Source: Brachyhypopomus gauderio
Lineage: Eukaryota > Chordata > Actinopteri > Gymnotiformes > Hypopomidae
DNA length: 64,000 nucleotides
Direction of reading: 5' to 3'
NCBI RefSeq assembly: GCF_052324685.1
Contig: NC_135228.1
Location: forward strand, 12,219,027 to 12,283,026
The notes under the pieces were generated by a model. The model had not been told where the DNA came from. It saw only the letters and a program-made list of their open reading frames with translations, and made no database searches. Each line of letters starts with the position of its first letter. The stretch's first letter is position 1. This document shows, one piece after another, positions 58,401 to 64,000 of the stretch. The position numbers and the translations under genes were made by a program.

Positions 58401-60306
58401 TGTTAGCTCCTAATTTAAAGTTAGACCTATCGACAGATTTTACTACAACGGAAAGTATTTAGTTGGTTGTTACAGAGGTTTCATTTCATTTGTCAACACG
58501 TTTTAATGACTGTTTAATAGAAACATTGTTTTCCATTTTACTTCTCTGTTGAGCCATGGGTAGAGCAGACATCAAAATCTTGATCTAAAATACTGTGTCA
58601 GGCACAAGACTGTAAATATAAGGCACACTTTCTGTGTAGTTTAGATCCAATCAATATGATTGAGTTGATAAGTCTAAATGGAGAACCCCACTTTTGTGTG
58701 TAAAGATAGTAGATGGCTATGTTTTGAAAATAAGCATTCTAGGGAGGAGGTCAGGAATGTCTAAGACTCAGGACTTTGAGGCTGGAGACTCTGGATGTGA
58801 CAGACAGAGAAGACTGCAGGACGTGCCATTTTAATCTGACAATCTCTGATCATTACCAATTGTTTTCATTTGGTGACATTTTACCATTTACATTAAATCT
58901 CTGTAGGTCTTAATGACATAATTATAGGATTTGGCTTAATTAGTACATTACTTTGGTTCATTATATTACAGGAGCCATAGCTTATTAACACGTTTTCTCA
59001 TTAGCATGAAGCAGCCAGTTTATATAATCACTTTGAATCTGATCTGAATGTTGGGCAAAGTATGCACTTTTTTATTGTTCCAGGTCTGATACATTAAAAA
59101 TACCACACTATCAAAATATCAGAATACTCAGAAGACTCTAAATACGAATCAATATCAAAATACCATAATCTACTGAGCAAATGTTTACTGTATTTTAAAC
59201 ACAACATAATTTGTTGTAGTAAGTATTAAGTTGCCCAAAAGATTTTGGTGAACAAATATATTTTGTAATGGAATAATAAAGTGAAATATATTCATTGTTT
59301 GTATATTTTGAAATGTGAAAATCAAAATGTGAAATGAGTTACTTTTTCTATAAATCAAAACAACTGTAATAACTATACTAGTGTTGTACACATACATTTG
59401 TTGTACATGTAGTTTACTACTAATCTATATTAATGAAAACCCTATTTTCTGGCACACACATTCCCAGTGCTGCTTTGTGTACTTTGAGAGAGGAGCTTGA
59501 GTGGACAGCTCTCATGTTCAGGAAGATTAAGCAACTGATGACAACAGGACTTCTTTAAAAAGTCCTGCCTGTGTTTTACAACAGTGGTACATCCATATTA
59601 CATCTGCATATTGACAGGACAATGTTGTATCTGTGTTTTTACTTGTCACATCTGCAGCATGATCCTGTATGTGTGTATTTGGTGTTACACCAGTCAGCAT
59701 TTAGCATTAACTGTTTTTAAATCCTTCCATTTGATAATTGAATTTCAACATTTGATAGACCACTGGAATACCACAATAAATTGAAGCGTCCCAAAATCAT
59801 TCAACTGTCTGACCCAAACCACATCTTTGGTGGAAGAATCCTTGAAACAAAATGACAGAAGTACACCACAAGTGTACATGTTAAACACAAATAAATTAGC
59901 ATTTATTTTTCTTGTTTCTTGTTCTTTTATCTTTATGGAAGTTGTTCAAGAAGTTGATAGTAATTAAATAGGTTTCTAGTTATTGCAGGGCTGCAGGGAA
60001 TACCTTGAAATCCAGACGAACAAGTTTTGCTTCATTTATTTTTTTCCTGCTGTCAAACCAGTCTTTTCCCTCTCTTTTAGAGTTTGTTGTTTAACGGTTC
60101 CTTGGGCCACCCCCCCCCCCAACCCCTCCCCCAAAATACCTTGAACATCAGTCTGCTGCAAGTACTGACAATTAAAACTTATTTTATAATGTAATAAATA
60201 AACTAAAACATTTTTATAAACACAAATATAATATATGTTGATATGTTTTTATTTGTTTTTATATTAAGGATTCATACAAAAGCTGCATTTTAATAAAATG
60301 TTATCC

Positions 60307-60312
60307 TTTATT
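60307..60312 (-). other. foxi3: Candidate poly(A) signal for foxi3
   Basis: AATAAA on the minus strand, about 370 nt beyond the stop codon. Other hexamers lie farther left. Confidence 0.35.
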
Positions 60313-60679
60313 TTTGCACAGATATATATATATATACCCATATAGACATCTTATCACTGTAAGAAAATATATATAAAAAGACAACACAAATAAATGTTGA
60401 CATACCAATAACAAATTTCAGTGCAGTAAATACACTACAACAAATGTTTCTTTCATAAAATGGAAGCATTTTACAAAAAAAATCACAACATTTTTTAGTT
60501 GTAACCTGAAATGAAATGATTTCGGCAACTGATGCTGAGAGCAGGGTGTTTGACAGTTCACACAGACGGGGTCCAATGGCAAGCTGACTAAGGCAATGTC
60601 GTGGGAATTTCGTTAGCTCTTTAACACAGCTGCTTTGTCAAGTGCCTAGTGGAAAACACATGGAAGTCTCTTCCTTGCT

Positions 60680-61922
60680 CTACACCTCTGTGCCTTCCCG
60701 TGGATACACCATGCCAGCAGATTCCAGGCCTGGGTAAAGGTTGCTGCTGAACTGACTGAGGATTGAGTCACTGTAACTGCCTGTGTAGGGGGTAGGTGAG
60801 CCAGAGAGATTGGACTGAGATGGAGGAGGAGCCTGGGCCTCCCACTGTGGTACTGTGGCACCTGGAGAGTACTGGCCATAGCCTCCTGTTGGAGAAGCCC
60901 TTTGGGTGTCCATTGACAGGCCCAGGGGCAAAGAGGGGAGCAGAACACTGTCTCGCACATTACTTGAACCTGAGGTCACCTCATTTATGTGAGACAAGAA
61001 GCCATTAAGACAGGTGGCTGAGCCTACAGAGACTGGAGAATGTCCTTTCTCTGGTTCGTGGCTGGGGTTATTCTGGTGTTTTGGGCTGGTTCCAGTAGAG
61101 TCTGTTGCTGCATAGCTTTTCCCCTCATTTTCAGGCAGAGAATCAGATTTTCTCTTTCTCTTACGACGGAAATTTCCATTATCAAACATCTTCTCACAGT
61201 TAGGGTCCAGAGTCCAGTAGTTTCCCTTTCCTGTATAAAAAAAATTGATAAATACTTTATTACTATAAACAATACTGCCTGACAAATCTGCTTCAGCTCC
61301 ATGCATGTTGAAGAGTGTTGGTCTTAAAATGGATGAAAGCTATTATAATCAAAGACAGCAGGAGAAAGATGCTCTCACCTGGATCGTCATCATCCCTGGG
61401 AACCTTCATGAAGCAGTCATTGAGTGAGAGATTATGCCGAATGGAGTTCTGCCAGCCAGCTTTGGTCTTGTTGTAGAATGGAAAGTTGTCCGCCACATAC
61501 TGGTAGATCTGGCTGAGAGTGAGTCTGTGATTTGGAGCTCCATTTATTGCCATGGCAATCAGAGCTGAGTAAGAATAAGGGGGCCTGACAAGTTTCATCA
61601 GATCCTCTTGAGAAGGCATGGGAAACCAGCTGAAAGGTCCTTCTGTGGCCCCTATTCCTCCTGATCCAATGTAGGGTCTCTGCATTCCATAGGGAAGAGA
61701 AGCTCCCCCAAGACTGGCTGCTGTATTAAGGCCAGTGCCACTGAACCACAGATAAGGATTGCAAGGCGGGCTGTAGTCCACCAGGTCACAGGCAGACGGC
61801 TGCTGTGGGCTCGGCAGAGGCGGAGGGGTGTAGAAGCTGTCATTGTACAGGCTGTATTCTTGGGATTCCTGCCCCATATTGTCAAACTGGGGTGACATGG
61901 CTTGTGGTACAAACGATGTCAT
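60680..61922 (-). CDS. foxi3: Forkhead transcription factor, FOXI class (best fit foxi3)
   Basis: Nuclear DNA-binding regulator. FOXI genes specify non-neural ectoderm, otic placode and, in fish, skin ionocytes. Two exons, 61922-61379 and 61230-60680, give 364 aa. The single intron falls inside the forkhead domain after DDDDPG, as in other foxi genes. The forkhead domain (about 112-208) shows [49 protein letters not shown] and [20 protein letters not shown], followed by the basic RRKRKRK signal. The N-terminus has the [12 protein letters not shown] motif, and the start [13 protein letters not shown] fits fish foxi3-type proteins. The C-terminal tail is Ser/Pro/Tyr-rich and ends YPREGTEV, a probable activation region. 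The start is ATG at 61,920-61,922; an in-frame GTG two codons upstream is ignored. Exact paralogue (foxi3a, foxi3b or foxi1) is uncertain; FOXI class is certain. Confidence 0.93.
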
Positions 61923-62080
61923 GCTCACCGTAATTCTCTTTGTTGCCTTATGTCTTTGTAGCTGAAGATGGACTGAGAATTGAGTGTACGGAAATGTCTT
62001 CTTTGTCCCACGGTCTGTGTGTCCAGCTCAGATGGGTTGGTCAGGTGCACCATAACCTGCCTCCTGTCTTACCTGGAAAA

Positions 62081-62086
62081 TTTATA
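62081..62086 (-). promoter_or_regulatory. foxi3: TATA box of foxi3
   Basis: TATAAA on the minus strand (AAGTATAAATTTTCC), about 160 bp upstream of the start codon, with a CCAAT box some 30 bp further upstream. This implies a transcription start near 62,050 and a 5' UTR of roughly 130 nt. Confidence 0.6.
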
Positions 62087-62114
62087 CTTGGTTGGCTACG
62101 CCCTCTCTGGTTTG

Positions 62115-62119
62115 ATTGG
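62115..62119 (-). promoter_or_regulatory. foxi3: CCAAT box of foxi3
   Basis: CCAAT on the minus strand (CAACCAATCAAACC), properly spaced upstream of the TATA box. Confidence 0.5.
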
Positions 62120-63227
62120 TTGTTCCTGTTACACCTCACAGCTAATTTGTTTTTGATAAAATTAGAGGTGGAGTGAAAAAGCACTTTTTGGAAATGGAGG
62201 AAAGTTCCAGTGGTATATGTTTATGGAAATAGCCTACACCCTTGAATTGTAGTAGTCACCAGAAATGTTCAAAATATAGATATGACATACTGAACTCAGT
62301 CTGGGGTGTAAAAACACATTTTTACAACACATGTAAAAAATGATATATAAATCTTCAAATGGCTTACATTCTTACTTAAAAATAAAAGAACAAGTAACAA
62401 GTAAATTGAAACTTCATGACCGTACATTGTAAATTATTTTCTTGTTTATTATTTTTTACATCATCCCGTATACAGTGGATGAACAACGGTTTGAAGTTGT
62501 CACTTACAAATACGTATAATGCCAGGCGTAATTAATCCTGAAACTAATACCAGATAACATCCTTCCCCCACCCTCATTCCAACATAGCGGCACAGACGTA
62601 CAGAGGCGACGTCGCGCGAGAAAGATCTATCCGCACCATCCTTCTAGATTTACATTCTAAAACAAGATCCCTCATGACCCACCCATCCCTACACGCGTCG
62701 CAGCGCCCACCTGCTGTCTTGAGAACGTATATCGGCACACCTGTATCCGACTCAAAAGACTGGAAGCGAAGAATAAATACCAACGTATCATTTAGGATGC
62801 ATAACGTGACTGTCGTATCATGAACATTTATCATACTTTACAGGTTTTTAATTTTAATTTTTTTCTCGTTTAACTTTGCATAAAATAGGCGATCCCAAAA
62901 TGCCTAGTCGAACCTCAAAGACTGTCAAAACGACAGGTTAATACAGGTTTGTGGGACATTTACATAACCCACGGCAAATATTCGAGCAACCACTAACAAA
63001 CTGGGATTGTAATTTTACTGGATTGACATGTTTAACAAATCACTTGTAATTGAATCCCATTGTGTATGCTACGCTCGGAATCCCTGATGACAGTTTGATA
63101 GTTTTCACTGCAGGACGTTTTTAACTGTCAAGATATTAATTGAAAAAAGGGAAAACCCAACTACAGCTTGCCAGCAATCCAGCAATGGCAGTTATTTTGT
63201 TTTCAATAGCAATCACCATAGACGTAG

Positions 63228-63280
63228 AGACGTCTGTACCTCACAAGTTATTATCTTGTTGCCGTGAGGTACAGACGTCT
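63228..63280. repeat. Perfect 17-bp inverted repeat with 19-nt loop
   Basis: AGACGTCTGTACCTCAC at 63,228-63,244 is the exact reverse complement of 63,264-63,280. The loop is AT-rich. No flanking target duplication or longer element is evident. Confidence 0.85.
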
Positions 63281-63363
63281 TATTAACTTTCTTTTCTGTT
63301 TCTTTGGAAATTTTGTGTACTAGCCTGCTCTGTCTACATACACATACACACACTCTCTCACAC

Positions 63364-63368
<5 letters not shown>

Positions 63369-63416
<48 letters not shown>
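63369..63416. repeat. (CT)n microsatellite
   Basis: About 48 bp of perfect CT dinucleotide upstream of foxi3, preceded by short CA runs. Confidence 0.95.
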
Positions 63417-63420
<4 letters not shown>

Positions 63421-64000
63421 ATATTGATTGACATGCTCTACATTTGCAGCCTAAATTAATCATTTAATGTCTTTTGTCATCATATATCTACTATCTAACA
63501 CAAAATGCATAGTCAACTCATGTACTTGGTTATGTGCTCTGATTAAGGTTTCAGAAGAGGTCTCTACCTTTGCATTGTTTCCTTTATTTACAAAGTAAGG
63601 ATCAAAATAGACCAGTAACCCCATGAATCAAGTTACTGAGAGTCATGATCAGCATGTTGTGCTGTGACTAAATCTATTAAACATGCACCAAGTACACAAG
63701 CCTCCTTTAGTAATCCTCGAGGGAGTTGGGTTGTTGCCATGTAAGTGGCAATAAATGCTCATCTTCTTTTTTGTTCATTAGTTGTGATATATAATCATCT
63801 ACTGTTAAAATCTTGTACTCCAAGTGCTGTGGTTCTGAGTGGTTTAGGGTAAAGGGTTAAAATCCTGCAGGGTGAATTAGAGCACACTGGTTTTGTTGAC
63901 CTTTTCCACGGTTTTTAGCATCAATTAGCAACAATGGCATCTGCGTGTGTTGCTTGATAATGTCGCCGACACTTGCAAAGATCTGTCAAAGACATAATCA

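Larger units (their letters stand above)
51397..60679. other. Nine-kilobase interval without a recognisable gene
   Basis: It begins with the nhp2 3' UTR and ends with the foxi3 3' UTR. In between lie AT-rich DNA, a possible repeat at 52,230-52,520, a (GT)n tract at 55,433-55,480 and a GC-richer patch at about 54,520-55,120. The patch has overlapping open frames on both strands (154 and 163 codons) but no protein similarity that I can see. Two forkhead-type TGTTTA sites lie at 56,947-56,967. The interval next to a developmental transcription factor may hold enhancers. Confidence 0.5.
62130..64000. other. Upstream flank of foxi3; no gene seen
   Basis: AT-rich DNA with a GC-richer stretch at 62,590-62,720, a perfect 17-bp hairpin at 63,228-63,280 and a CT microsatellite at 63,369-63,416. 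No frame resembles a protein. Regulatory elements of foxi3 may lie here. Confidence 0.5.

Noticed and set aside
61920-61928. foxi3 start two codons upstream
   Set aside because: That codon is GTG on the minus strand, not ATG; the ATG at 61,920-61,922 fits the family start.

Overview
The window is vertebrate nuclear DNA, almost certainly from a teleost fish. It is AT-rich, has many short introns with GT-AG junctions and many CA/GT microsatellites, and carries six intron-containing genes that match vertebrate families closely. Typical fish DNA-transposon debris is present. The repeat style would fit an otophysan fish, but that is only an impression. There are no prokaryotic features, rRNA genes, convincing tRNA genes or CRISPR arrays.

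Layout, left to right. (1) 1-12,260, minus strand: slc7a3, a cationic amino-acid transporter with 11 coding exons (641 codons), long 5' non-coding introns, and a probable untranslated first exon near 12,162-12,260. (2) 12,260-18,620: about 6 kb of intergenic DNA with a foldback repeat. (3) 18,625-20,750, minus: snx12, a PX-only sorting nexin with four coding exons (162 aa). (4) 22,226-28,201, minus: hmbs (porphobilinogen deaminase) with 14 coding exons (358 aa) and a candidate alternative in-frame exon at 26,226-26,291. (5) 28,270-35,050: intergenic. (6) 35,057-41,896, plus: afap1l1 with 18 coding exons (755 aa). (7) 41,900-47,700: a stack of DNA transposons, with a piggyBac-like element split by a hAT element that is itself split by a Harbinger-like MITE. 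(8) 47,724-49,352, plus: grpel2 with four exons (215 aa). (9) 50,564-51,396, plus: nhp2 with four exons (151 aa). (10) 51,400-60,680: 9 kb with no recognisable gene. (11) 60,680-61,922, minus: a two-exon foxi-class forkhead gene (364 aa, best fit foxi3). (12) 62,130-64,000: upstream flank with a perfect 17-bp hairpin.

The genes do not form a functional operon-like unit. Most are housekeeping or cell-biological: haem synthesis, endosomal sorting, mitochondrial Hsp70 nucleotide exchange, H/ACA RNP assembly, actin cross-linking and arginine/lysine uptake. The last is an ectodermal/ionocyte transcription factor. From memory of human gene order, slc7a3-snx12 corresponds to Xq13, afap1l1-grpel2 to 5q32 and nhp2/foxi to distal 5q, with hmbs (human 11q23) lying between the two blocks.

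Exon coordinates were built by hand from splice sites. In every gene the reading frame closes exactly from start to stop, which is strong support for the models. The observations most worth following up are the extra hmbs exon with an upstream GATA motif, the three-layer nested transposon with readable target-site duplications, and a (GT)16 tract directly against an afap1l1 splice acceptor.
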